This document shows positions 44,283 through 51,447 of a DNA stretch of 64,000 nucleotides, one piece after another (within the stretch, counting starts at the first letter, position 1; each line of letters begins with the position of its first letter). Under the pieces are notes generated by a model, which did not search any database, had not been told where the DNA came from, and was given only the letters and a program-made list of their open reading frames with translations. Source of the stretch: Falsigemmobacter intermedius (GTDB lineage: Bacteria; Pseudomonadota; Alphaproteobacteria; Rhodobacterales; Rhodobacteraceae); NCBI RefSeq assembly GCF_004054105.1, contig NZ_SBLC01000005.1, positions 124,001 to 188,000 of the forward strand, in the 5' to 3' direction. The translations under genes and the position numbers were made by a program.

Positions 44283-45869
44283 TCAGTAACCGAGGGCGCA
44301 GCCGTCCTTCCTCGGGTCAGAGCCCCCCTCGAAGATGCCGCTTTCGTGGCAGAAAATGGCCTGTGCGCCGCCCAGGGGCTCATCGCTCCAGGTGACGGTA
44401 TGGCCCATATCGGCAAGCTCTGCGGCGGTCTTCTGATCATAGCCCCGCTCCAGCCGCAGGCTGTCGGTGCCCGAGAACGGCCCGCAGAAGCTGCGCGGGG
44501 CATCAATGGCGCTTTGCAGATCCATGCCGTAATCGCGCAGGTTCGAGACCAGCCGCGCATGGCCTGCGGGCTGATAGGCCCCGCCCATGACGCCGAAGGG
44601 CATCACCACCCGGCCGTTTTGCGCCAGTATGCCCGGGATGATCGTGTGCATGGGCCGCTTGCCGCCTGCTGCCTCATTGGGGTGGCCTGCCTCCAGCGAA
44701 AAGCCCGCACCGCGGTTCTGAAAGCTGATGCCGAATTTCTCTGACGCCAGACCCGTGCCAAAGGCGTGAAAGGTCGAATAGATCAGCGAAACCACCATGC
44801 CGTCGCGGTCCGTCACCGAAAGGCAGACAGTGTCTTTGTGAATGGCCTCGGTCGCGGCGGCCACGGCGGGCAGGGCGCGTTTGGGATCGATCAGCGCGGC
44901 AAGCTTTGCCGCCGTTTCCGGGGCCAGCATATGCGCAAGGCGCGTGGTGTGATCGGGGTCGGCGATCATCCGGTTGCGCGCATCATAGGCGAGCTTCGTG
45001 GCCTCGGCCTCAAGGTGGGTGCGCAGGCTGCCAAAGGGGTCCATCGCCGCCAGATCGAAATGGCTCAGGATGTTGAGCATCAGAAGCGCCACCACTCCCT
45101 GACCGTTTGGCGGATGCTCAATCAGCTCAGCCCCCTGATAGGGGGCAGAGACCGGAGTGTCGTAAAAGGCCGTGACCGAGGCGAAATCCTCAGCGCTGTG
45201 GCAGCCGCCGAGGGCGCGCAGGCTGGTGAGCATATCTTCTGCCACCTCGCCCTCATAAAAGCCCCTGGCGCCTTCGCGGGCGATGCGGCGCAGCACTTCG
45301 GCCTGGCCGGGGGCGCGGAAGATCTCACCCACTTGCGGCGGGCGGCCCCAGGGCAGAAAATGGGTTCTCGCGGCGCCCTTCAGCCGCCCGGTCTCCTGCC
45401 AGTCAAAGGCGGTGCGCGGTGCGACCGGCACCCCCTCTTCGGCGGCGCGGATCGCCGGGGCCAGAACCTGGTCCAGGGCCAGGCGTCCGTGGTCGGCATG
45501 AAGACGGCAGAAGGCGGCAATGGCCCCTGGCAGAGTGACCGCTTCGACGCCATAAAGCGGCATGCTCTGATGGCCTGCCGCGCGCAGCGCCTCCGCGCTC
45601 AGGGCGGCCGGCGCGCGGCCTGAGCCGTTGAGCGCCAGCACATCTTCGCGCCCCGCCGGTTTGATCAGCACAAAGGCATCGCCCCCCAGACCCGTCATCT
45701 GCGGTTCGCAGAACCCCAGAACCAGGGCCGCGCCAATGGCCGCATCGGCGGCGCTGCCTCCGGCCTGCAAAAGGCTGATCGCGGTGAGAGAGGCGAGCGG
45801 GTGAGAAGAGGCACACATCCCGTTGGTGGCATAAACGGCCGAACGGCCCGGTTTTTGAAAGTCCCGCAT
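44283..45869 (-). CDS. ggt: Gamma-glutamyltransferase family protein (no signal peptide)
   Basis: This 528-residue Ntn-hydrolase should self-cleave before Thr347 (in HKDTVCLSVTD), the nucleophile of the small subunit. Large-subunit markers are GMCASSHPLASLTAISLLQAG, GGSAADAA and LNGSGRAPA. The C-terminal part has GVMGGAYQPAGHARL and the closing loop GGAQAIF. The small subunit is about 180 residues. Unlike E. coli Ggt, it has no signal peptide, so it is cytosolic like YwrD-type enzymes. Glutathione is the classic substrate, but this branch is less studied. It may lead a ggt-glcDEF transcript. Confidence 0.91.
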   Translation of the reverse strand: MRDFQKPGRSAVYATNGMCASSHPLASLTAISLLQAGGSAADAAIGAALVLGFCEPQMTGLGGDAFVLIKPAGREDVLALNGSGRAPAALSAEALRAAGHQSMPLYGVEAVTLPGAIAAFCRLHADHGRLALDQVLAPAIRAAEEGVPVAPRTAFDWQETGRLKGAARTHFLPWGRPPQVGEIFRAPGQAEVLRRIAREGARGFYEGEVAEDMLTSLRALGGCHSAEDFASVTAFYDTPVSAPYQGAELIEHPPNGQGVVALLMLNILSHFDLAAMDPFGSLRTHLEAEATKLAYDARNRMIADPDHTTRLAHMLAPETAAKLAALIDPKRALPAVAAATEAIHKDTVCLSVTDRDGMVVSLIYSTFHAFGTGLASEKFGISFQNRGAGFSLEAGHPNEAAGGKRPMHTIIPGILAQNGRVVMPFGVMGGAYQPAGHARLVSNLRDYGMDLQSAIDAPRSFCGPFSGTDSLRLERGYDQKTAAELADMGHTVTWSDEPLGGAQAIFCHESGIFEGGSDPRKDGCALGY

Positions 45870-45920
45870 CTCATCGCCAATCGCTGCTGCGCCGGAGCGG
45901 CGCAGGTCTTTAAAATTGGT

Positions 45921-45936
45921 CTCAGCCTAGTCTGAG
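45921..45936. promoter_or_regulatory. Small dyad upstream of the gamma-glutamyltransferase gene
   Basis: CTCAG-CCTAGT-CTGAG is a 16-nt dyad lying 52 nt upstream of the ggt-like start. It is a possible operator for the ggt-glcDEF genes; nothing else supports it. Confidence 0.25.
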
Positions 45937-46022
45937 GCATTCGCGGCTGTCCACCTCGACCTGTCTGCCGCGCAGGTTTTCGCGGCCCGCGCTTCTTTCT
46001 TCAGCAGGGCTGCGCTTTCTGC

Positions 46023-46051
46023 TTGCCATGGCAGATTTTCCGGTGTTATCA
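46023..46051 (+). promoter_or_regulatory. Probable sigma-70 promoter of tRNA-Gly
   Basis: TTGCCA (46023-46028) and TTATCA (46046-46051) are 17 nt apart. A start about 7 nt downstream would give a leader of roughly 12 nt before the tRNA 5' end. Confidence 0.5.
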
Positions 46052-46069
46052 GCAGTTTCAGATCCTTGG

Positions 46070-46143
46070 GCGGGTATGGTGTAGTGGTAGCGCCTCAGCC
46101 TTCCAAGCTGATGGGGCGGGTTCGATTCCCGCTACCCGCTCCA
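46070..46143 (+). tRNA. tRNA-Gly (anticodon UCC)
   Basis: The acceptor arms GCGGGTA and TACCCGC pair perfectly, with discriminator T and an encoded CCA (46141-46143). The anticodon stem TCAGC/GCTGA encloses the loop CTTCCAA, giving anticodon TCC, which reads GGA codons (and GGG by wobble). The T arm has GTTCGATTC. A promoter lies upstream and a short hairpin with TTTT downstream, so it is a single-gene transcript. Confidence 0.97.
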
Positions 46144-46154
46144 AAGGATCTTAT

Positions 46155-46174
46155 GGCGCTGCGGCGCCGGTTTT
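46155..46174 (+). terminator. Terminator after tRNA-Gly
   Basis: The short stem GGCGC-TGCG-GCGCC is followed by GGTTTT. It begins 12 nt after the CCA end. Confidence 0.55.
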
Positions 46175-46260
46175 CCCGAAATTGAGATGAGCAGATGAGC
46201 AGCGCGGTCGCTGTCGTTGTCACGTTTCGTTGTGCTTTTGCCGGCCTGCCCGGCGGAATG

Positions 46261-46286
46261 AAAAAGGGCGGGAGATGCTCCCGCCC
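46261..46286 (-). terminator. Rho-independent terminator after ilvE
   Basis: Read on the minus strand, GGGCGGGAG-CAT-CTCCCGCCC is followed by TTTTT. It sits 6 nt after the ilvE stop. Confidence 0.9.
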
Positions 46287-46292
46287 TGACTG

Positions 46293-47168
46293 TTATGCTT
46301 TTGCGGCATCCGCTTTTGCGAAGTCCCAATAGAGATCGCGGGCGATGGTGGTGTATTTGCCCGGTGCCTCATAATGGGTGCCGTCAAATTCTTTCACCGG
46401 GGTCACTTTGGCGAAGTTGCCCGACAGGAAGACCTCATCTGCGGCGCGGAAGTCTTCGTATTTCAGCACGGCTTCATGCACGGTATAGCCTGCAGCGCGC
46501 AGGTTTTTGATGTGACGCGCGCGGGTGATGCCCGACAGGAAGGTGCCATTGGCGATCGGGGTGAAATATTCACCGTCTTTCACCATGAAGACGTTGGCGG
46601 TGGCGGTCTCTGCCACATTGCCCATGATGTCGGTCACGAGGGCGTTGGCATAGCCTTTCGACTTCGCCTCAACCAGCATCCGGGCGTTGTTGGGATAAAG
46701 GCAGCCCGCTTTCGCGTTGCAGACCGAGTTCTCCAGCAGCGGGCGGCGGAAGCGGGTGGTGGTCAGCGTCGTCGGGGTGTTGAAGTCCGGCATCGCCACT
46801 TCTTCGAGGCTGATCGCAAAGGCGGTCGAGTTTTCCGCCGGTGCAACCCCCAGTTCCGAGCCGTCGACCGCCCAATACATCGGACGCACATAAACCGCAG
46901 CGCCCGGGCCATAGGCTTTCAGACCTTCACGGATGATCGCAACCATCTCAGCGGGGTCCATGGTCGGCGTGATCATCAGCGCTTCGGCCGAGCGGTTGAC
47001 GCGGGCACAGTGCAGATCCAGATCCGGGGTCATGCCCTCAAACAGACGCGCACCGTCAAAGACGTTCGAGCCCTGCCAGATGCCGTGGTCTGCTGCTTTC
47101 ATGACCGCAAGATCGCCGTCGTGCCAGCTGCCTTCAAACCAGGTGCGGATATTGGTGCCGAATGCCAT
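46293..47168 (-). CDS. ilvE: Branched-chain amino acid aminotransferase
   Basis: This 291-residue fold-type IV PLP enzyme catalyses the last step of valine, leucine and isoleucine synthesis and the first of their breakdown. Signs: IRTWFEGSWHDGD, GSNVFDGARLFEG, VYVRPMYWAV, the PLP-Lys region VCNAKAGCLYPNNARMLVEA, and GNVAETATANVFMVKDGEYF with the conserved Glu. ATG 47168 has GGAGA at 5-6 nt; ATG 47180 has none and overlaps that box. A MerR-type regulator gene lies 90 nt upstream on the same strand. A strong terminator follows. Confidence 0.94.
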   Translation of the reverse strand: MAFGTNIRTWFEGSWHDGDLAVMKAADHGIWQGSNVFDGARLFEGMTPDLDLHCARVNRSAEALMITPTMDPAEMVAIIREGLKAYGPGAAVYVRPMYWAVDGSELGVAPAENSTAFAISLEEVAMPDFNTPTTLTTTRFRRPLLENSVCNAKAGCLYPNNARMLVEAKSKGYANALVTDIMGNVAETATANVFMVKDGEYFTPIANGTFLSGITRARHIKNLRAAGYTVHEAVLKYEDFRAADEVFLSGNFAKVTPVKEFDGTHYEAPGKYTTIARDLYWDFAKADAAKA

Positions 47169-47258
47169 TAGAGTCTCCATCGCTCACTGCGCGTTACCAA
47201 ACACCCGCACCGGGAAAAGGTCCAGACCCCGGCCCCGGAACGGGTTGTCACACCAGGG

Positions 47259-47642
47259 TTATTTTTCCCCCAGCTCCTCCAGTCTGCTTTGTGTTTCAGC
47301 ACGCAGCTGTGCCAGATCCTGCAGCGAGGCCTGCAGCGCAGTGATCTGCTCCTGCAGCGCGGCGGTCTGACGATCTGCCATGGCGATGAAAGCGCGAAGC
47401 TGGCTGGCGGTGCCCTGGGTCTCATAAAGATCGAGCCACTGGCGAATCTCTTCCAGCGAGAAGCCGAAATGACGGCCCCGCAGGATCAGCTTCATCCGCG
47501 CCACCTCACGCGGACCATAGCTGCGGCTGCGCCCCTCTTTATGAGGATTGAGCAGCTCAATATATTCATAATAGCGCAAGGTTCGCGGTGTGACGTCGAA
47601 GCGGGCGCACATCTCTTTGAAAGAGAGTTGAGGGTCAGTCAT
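47259..47642 (-). CDS. MerR-family transcriptional regulator
   Basis: This 127-residue protein has the MerR winged HTH at the N-terminus (SFKEMCARFDVTPRTLRYYE, then GRSRSYGPREVARMKLI). A coiled-coil dimerisation helix rich in Gln and Leu follows (about 85-125). It lacks the Cys ligands of metal sensors, so it resembles the catabolic or stress-sensing MerR branch. The target is unknown; ilvE directly downstream is one candidate. ATG 47642 has AGGAGG 7 nt upstream; the frame is open to 47735 but without a family match. Confidence 0.91.
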   Translation of the reverse strand: MTDPQLSFKEMCARFDVTPRTLRYYEYIELLNPHKEGRSRSYGPREVARMKLILRGRHFGFSLEEIRQWLDLYETQGTASQLRAFIAMADRQTAALQEQITALQASLQDLAQLRAETQSRLEELGEK

Positions 47643-47752
47643 GGGGGGCCTCCTGCGGGCGCAACCTAGTCCGATCGGGGCAGGGCTGCAATCGGGGCTT
47701 GCGCAGGGCAGGCGGGATGGCTCAACTGTGGGCACTGGATCGGAGTTCCGTT

Positions 47753-48184
47753 ATGGCAGAATTAACGCCGCAAGCTTATCTCGATGCCCTGCCGCATGCC
47801 CGGGCGCTGAATATGCGCTTTGACGGTATGCATAACGGGAAGGTTCGCATTTCAATGCCTTACAACCCGGCCCTGATCGGGGATCCCACAACGGGTGTGA
47901 TGCATGGCGGGGCTGTTTATGCCCTTCTGGACACCGCCAGCGGCATCGCGGTGACCACCCATCCGGTCAGCGGCGGCGGCACCGCCACGCTTGATCTGCG
48001 GATTGATTATATGCGCGCCGCAACCCCCGGCCAGCGCATCTGCGCTGAGGCCTTTTGCTATAACATGACCCGCACGGTCGCCTTTGTGCGGGCCGTGGCT
48101 TACGACGACAACACCGAGAAGCCCGTGGCCACGGCCACCGGCGCTTTCACCAATGAGCACGTGAACCGGAGCCTGGCCGAATGA
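47753..48184 (+). CDS. PaaI-type hotdog thioesterase (first of a tandem pair)
   Basis: This 143-residue hotdog-fold protein hydrolyses acyl-CoA thioesters. The active-site helix is GVMHGGAVYALLDTASG, with Asp60 as catalytic acid, followed by the TATLDLRIDYMRAATPGQ strand typical of PaaI proteins. The acyl group is unknown. ATG 47753 has GGAG 7 nt upstream; 47699 and 47717 are less likely starts. It overlaps a second hotdog gene by ATGA and is divergent from the MerR gene. Confidence 0.92.
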   Translation: MAELTPQAYLDALPHARALNMRFDGMHNGKVRISMPYNPALIGDPTTGVMHGGAVYALLDTASGIAVTTHPVSGGGTATLDLRIDYMRAATPGQRICAEAFCYNMTRTVAFVRAVAYDDNTEKPVATATGAFTNEHVNRSLAE

Positions 48185-48696
48185 CGCTGCCCCCGCGCCC
48201 CCGTCCCGAACCCGTCCAGGTCATCAAACTGCGCCGGGATGCGGCGCTGTCAGCGCTGATCCGTGCAATTCCCTATGTCAGCTTCATGGGCTTTCAGTTC
48301 GACCGCCGCGGGGATGAGCTGACTGCGACCATGCCCTATCAGGATATGCTGATCGGCAACCCGCTGCTGCCGGCGCTTCATGGCGGGGCAACGGCGGGCT
48401 TCCTTGAAACCACTGCGGTGCTTGAGCTTTGCTGGCAGACGCTTTGGGAAGATGTTGAGCAGGGCCGGATTCTTCCCACCGATCTTGAGGCGGGCTATGT
48501 GCCGAAACTGCCCAAAACCATCGACTTCACGGTGGATTATCTGCGCACGGGCCTTCCGCGCGATGCCTATGCCCGCGCCCGCGTGAACCGCTCGGGGCGG
48601 CGCTATGCCAGCGTGCATGTTGAGGCCTGGCAGGACAATCGCAACCGGCTGCTGGCCCAGGCCACCGGGCATTTCCTGATGCCGGAACGCCCCTGA
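48181..48696 (+). CDS. PaaI-type hotdog thioesterase (second of a tandem pair, Glu at active site)
   Basis: This 171-residue hotdog protein has a longer N-terminus (about 25 residues) than its neighbour. The active-site helix is ALHGGATAGFLETTAVLEL, where Glu76 stands at the position of Asp60 in the first copy. The strand KTIDFTVDYLRTGLPRDAYA follows. Glu is used by some 4-hydroxybenzoyl-CoA thioesterases, so activity may be kept with a different substrate. Coupling to the first gene allows a heteromer. A MATE exporter gene begins 23 nt later. Confidence 0.9.
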   Translation: MTLPPRPRPEPVQVIKLRRDAALSALIRAIPYVSFMGFQFDRRGDELTATMPYQDMLIGNPLLPALHGGATAGFLETTAVLELCWQTLWEDVEQGRILPTDLEAGYVPKLPKTIDFTVDYLRTGLPRDAYARARVNRSGRRYASVHVEAWQDNRNRLLAQATGHFLMPERP

Positions 48697-48719
48697 CCAC
48701 CTGACCCTGCGAGACCTGC

Positions 48720-50018
48720 ATGACCGAGATTTCCCAAAAGCGCGTGTTGCGCATTGCGCTTCCGGTCGTGCTGTCGAATGCCACCGTTCCCCTGTTGGGG
48801 GCGGTGGATACCGCCGTTGTGGGGCAGATGGGGCTGGCCGCGCCGATCGGGGCCGTGGGCCTTGGGGCGGTGATCCTCGCGTCCGTTTACTGGATCTTCG
48901 GTTTTCTGCGGATGGGCACCTCGGGCCTTGCGGCTCAGGCCATCGGGCGCGGGGACGGGGCGGAGCGTGATGCGATTTTGCTGCGCGGGCTGATGGTCGG
49001 CGGGCTGGCCGGACTGCTGATGGTCGCGCTGCAATATCCGCTGATCCAGGCTGCCTTTCGCATCGCACCTGCGAGCGCGGAGGTCGCAGAACTCGCGCGG
49101 AGCTACCTGGGCATCCGGATCTGGGGTGCGCCTGCGACCATCATGCTTTACGCCATTACCGGCTGGCTGATTGCGCTGGAGCGCACAAGGGCGGTGCTGG
49201 CGCTGCAACTGGTGATGAACGGCGTCAATATCGCGCTGGATTTCTGGTTTGTGCTGGGGCTGGACCTCGGGGTGCCGGGCGTTGCCATCGCCACGCTGAT
49301 CGCAGAGATCGCGGGGCTGAGCCTCGGGCTCTGGCTCTGCCGTTCGGCTCTGCGGCCTCTGGCGCTGAGGGCGCAGGTGTTTGTGGCCGGTGCCTGGGGC
49401 CAGATGCTGCGGGTGAACCGCGATATCATGATCCGCTCAGTGATCCTGCAGGGCAGTTTCACGACCTTTCTGTTTCTGGGTGCGGGCATGGGGGATGTCA
49501 CACTCGCGGCCAATCAGGTGCTGCTGCAGTTTCTGGAAGTGACGGCCTATGCGCTGGATGGATTTGCCTTTGCGGCAGAGGCGCTGGTGGGCCAGGCGGT
49601 GGGGGCCAGGCGGCGTGCCGATGTGCGCCGCGCGAGCGTGATCACCGGGCAATGGGCGCTGGCCGGGGGGCTGGCACTGGGGGCCCTTTATCTGCTGGCG
49701 GGACCATGGCTGATCGATCTGATGACCACCTCGCCTGAGGTGCGGGAGGCGGCGCGACTGGCTCTCCCATGGCTGGTGGTGCTGCCGCTCCTGAGTGCGG
49801 CGAGCTATATCTTCGACGGGATTTTCATCGGTGCGATGCTGACGCGTGAGATGCGCAATGTGATGATCGCAGCCGTGGCGGTCTATGTGGCGGCTCTGTT
49901 GGTCCTTGTCCCTGCCTTTGGCAGCCACGGACTTTGGGGCGCGCTTTTGAGCCTGAACGCAGCCCGCGGGATCGGCATGGCGCTGATGTACCCCCGGGCC
50001 GAAGCGGCAGCGGCCTGA
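48720..50018 (+). CDS. MATE-family efflux transporter (DinF/NorM-like)
   Basis: This 432-residue inner-membrane protein has about 12 helices in two related halves. The first half begins ALPVVLSNATVPLLGAVDTAVVGQMG, and FLRMGTSGLAAQAIGRGD matches the MATE helix 2-3 region. The second half begins near ILQGSFTTFLFLGAGMGDV. MATE proteins export cationic drugs or metabolites with Na+ or H+; DinF-type members are less well defined. Substrate unknown. It is the last gene of the thioesterase pair run, and its stop codon sits in the loop of a terminator-like hairpin. Confidence 0.93.
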   Translation: MTEISQKRVLRIALPVVLSNATVPLLGAVDTAVVGQMGLAAPIGAVGLGAVILASVYWIFGFLRMGTSGLAAQAIGRGDGAERDAILLRGLMVGGLAGLLMVALQYPLIQAAFRIAPASAEVAELARSYLGIRIWGAPATIMLYAITGWLIALERTRAVLALQLVMNGVNIALDFWFVLGLDLGVPGVAIATLIAEIAGLSLGLWLCRSALRPLALRAQVFVAGAWGQMLRVNRDIMIRSVILQGSFTTFLFLGAGMGDVTLAANQVLLQFLEVTAYALDGFAFAAEALVGQAVGARRRADVRRASVITGQWALAGGLALGALYLLAGPWLIDLMTTSPEVREAARLALPWLVVLPLLSAASYIFDGIFIGAMLTREMRNVMIAAVAVYVAALLVLVPAFGSHGLWGALLSLNAARGIGMALMYPRAEAAAA

Positions 50019-50036
50019 AGGCCGCCGCCCTTTCTT
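50010..50036 (+). terminator. Terminator overlapping the MATE stop codon
   Basis: GCGGCC-TGAA-GGCCGC is a 6-bp stem whose loop contains the TGA stop (50016-50018), followed by CGCCCTTTCTT. It lies between convergent genes. The U-tract is interrupted, so strength is moderate. Confidence 0.5.
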
Positions 50037-50037
50037 C

Positions 50038-50667
50038 TCAGTTCACAATGGTCGCTTCCGTGGCGGCGCGAAGCTCTGCCTCAGTCACGCCATCGGCGCA
50101 TTCGACGATTTTCAGACCGCCTTCGACCACGTCAAACACACCCAGATTGGTGATGATGCGGTTGACCACGCCCTTGCCGGTCAGCGGCAGGGTGCATTCT
50201 TTCAGCACCTTCGACTCACCGGTCTTTGAGGTGTGATCCATCACCACGACCACGCGCCCCACACCGGCGACCAGATCCATCGCGCCGCCCATGCCCTTCA
50301 CGAGCTTGCCGGGCACCATCCAGTTCGCCAGATCCCCGGTTTCCGAGACTTCCATCCCGCCCAGGATCGCCATAGCGATCTTGCCGCCACGGATCATCGC
50401 AAAAGAGGTGGCGGAATCGAAATAGGCCGTCTGCGGCAGTTCCGTGATGGTCTGCTTTCCGGCGTTGATCAGATCCGGGTCTTCCTCCCCCTCATAGGGG
50501 AAGGGACCCATGCCCAGCATGCCGTTCTCTGACTGCAGCGTCACCGTCATGCCTTCGGGAATGTAGTTCGACACCAGCGTCGGAATGCCGATCCCGAGGT
50601 TCACATACCAGCCGTCCTGCAGTTCCTGCGCGGCGCGGGCCGCCATTTGATTGCGATCCCAGGGCAT
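50038..50667 (-). CDS. scoB: 3-oxoacid CoA-transferase, subunit B
   Basis: This 209-residue beta subunit carries the catalytic Glu in LQSENGMLGMGPFP, preceded by VNLGIGIPTLVSNYIPEG. GGMEVSETGDLANWMVPGK and GVVNRIITNLGVFDV are also family segments. With subunit A it moves CoA from succinyl-CoA to acetoacetate or related 3-oxoacids for ketone-body use. The ATG overlaps the subunit A stop by one base (TAATG). Confidence 0.95.
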   Translation of the reverse strand: MPWDRNQMAARAAQELQDGWYVNLGIGIPTLVSNYIPEGMTVTLQSENGMLGMGPFPYEGEEDPDLINAGKQTITELPQTAYFDSATSFAMIRGGKIAMAILGGMEVSETGDLANWMVPGKLVKGMGGAMDLVAGVGRVVVVMDHTSKTGESKVLKECTLPLTGKGVVNRIITNLGVFDVVEGGLKIVECADGVTEAELRAATEATIVN

Positions 50668-51371
50668 TATGCGACCTCCCGCTTGCGGACAGTCCGCTGC
50701 TCAATGCGTTTTTCGTGCTGACCCGTAATCAGGCGATGCACATAGATGCCCGGCACATGGATGTGGTCGGGATCGATGCTGCCCATCGGCACGATCTCTT
50801 CGACTTCGGCGATGCAGATCTTCCCGCAGGTCGCAGCCGGGGCGTTGAAGTTCCGCGCCGTCTTGCGAAACACCAGATTGCCCGAAGTATCGGCCTTCCA
50901 GGCCTTCACGATCGAGAGGTCTGTCACCATGCCGCGCTCAAGGATATAGGTACGGCCGTCGAAGTCTTTGTGCTCTTTCCCCTCGGCAATCACGGTGCCG
51001 ACGCCGGTCGCGGTGTAGAAACCGGGGATGCCCGCGCCGCCTGCGCGCATACGCTCAGCCAGCGTGCCCTGGGGGTTAAACTCCAGTTCCAGCTCGCCCG
51101 AGAGATACTGACGCATGAATTCCGCATTCTCGCCCACATAAGAGGCGATCATCTTTTTCACCTGGCGGCTTTCCAGAAGCTGGCCAAGGCCGAAGCCATC
51201 GGTGCCCGCGTTATTGGAGGCAATGGTGAGATTTTTCACGCCGCTCTCGCGGATCGCCGCGATCAGCAGTTCCGGAATACCGCAAAGGCCAAAGCCACCG
51301 GCGGCAATCGTCATTCCGTCAAACAGCACGCCGTCCAGCGCCGCTGCTGCGGAAGGGTAGGTTTTATTCAT
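50667..51371 (-). CDS. scoA: 3-oxoacid CoA-transferase, subunit A
   Basis: This 234-residue alpha subunit has AGGFGLCGIPELLIAAI, TIASNNAGTDGFGLGQLL, GGAGIPGFYTATGVGT and AATCGKICIAEVEEIVPMG, all typical of type I CoA-transferases. It forms the (AB) pair with the next gene. There is no local ketone-body gene cluster besides these two. It follows topA on the same strand after 76 nt, which holds a short GC hairpin without U-tract. Confidence 0.95.
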   Translation of the reverse strand: MNKTYPSAAAALDGVLFDGMTIAAGGFGLCGIPELLIAAIRESGVKNLTIASNNAGTDGFGLGQLLESRQVKKMIASYVGENAEFMRQYLSGELELEFNPQGTLAERMRAGGAGIPGFYTATGVGTVIAEGKEHKDFDGRTYILERGMVTDLSIVKAWKADTSGNLVFRKTARNFNAPAATCGKICIAEVEEIVPMGSIDPDHIHVPGIYVHRLITGQHEKRIEQRTVRKREVA

Positions 51372-51447
51372 TCGGACGGGCCTCCCAAGCTTCCCTGAGA
51401 ATTTGTGGCCCGCCCTTGGTAACCTGTCAATCGCCGCGCTGCGGCAA

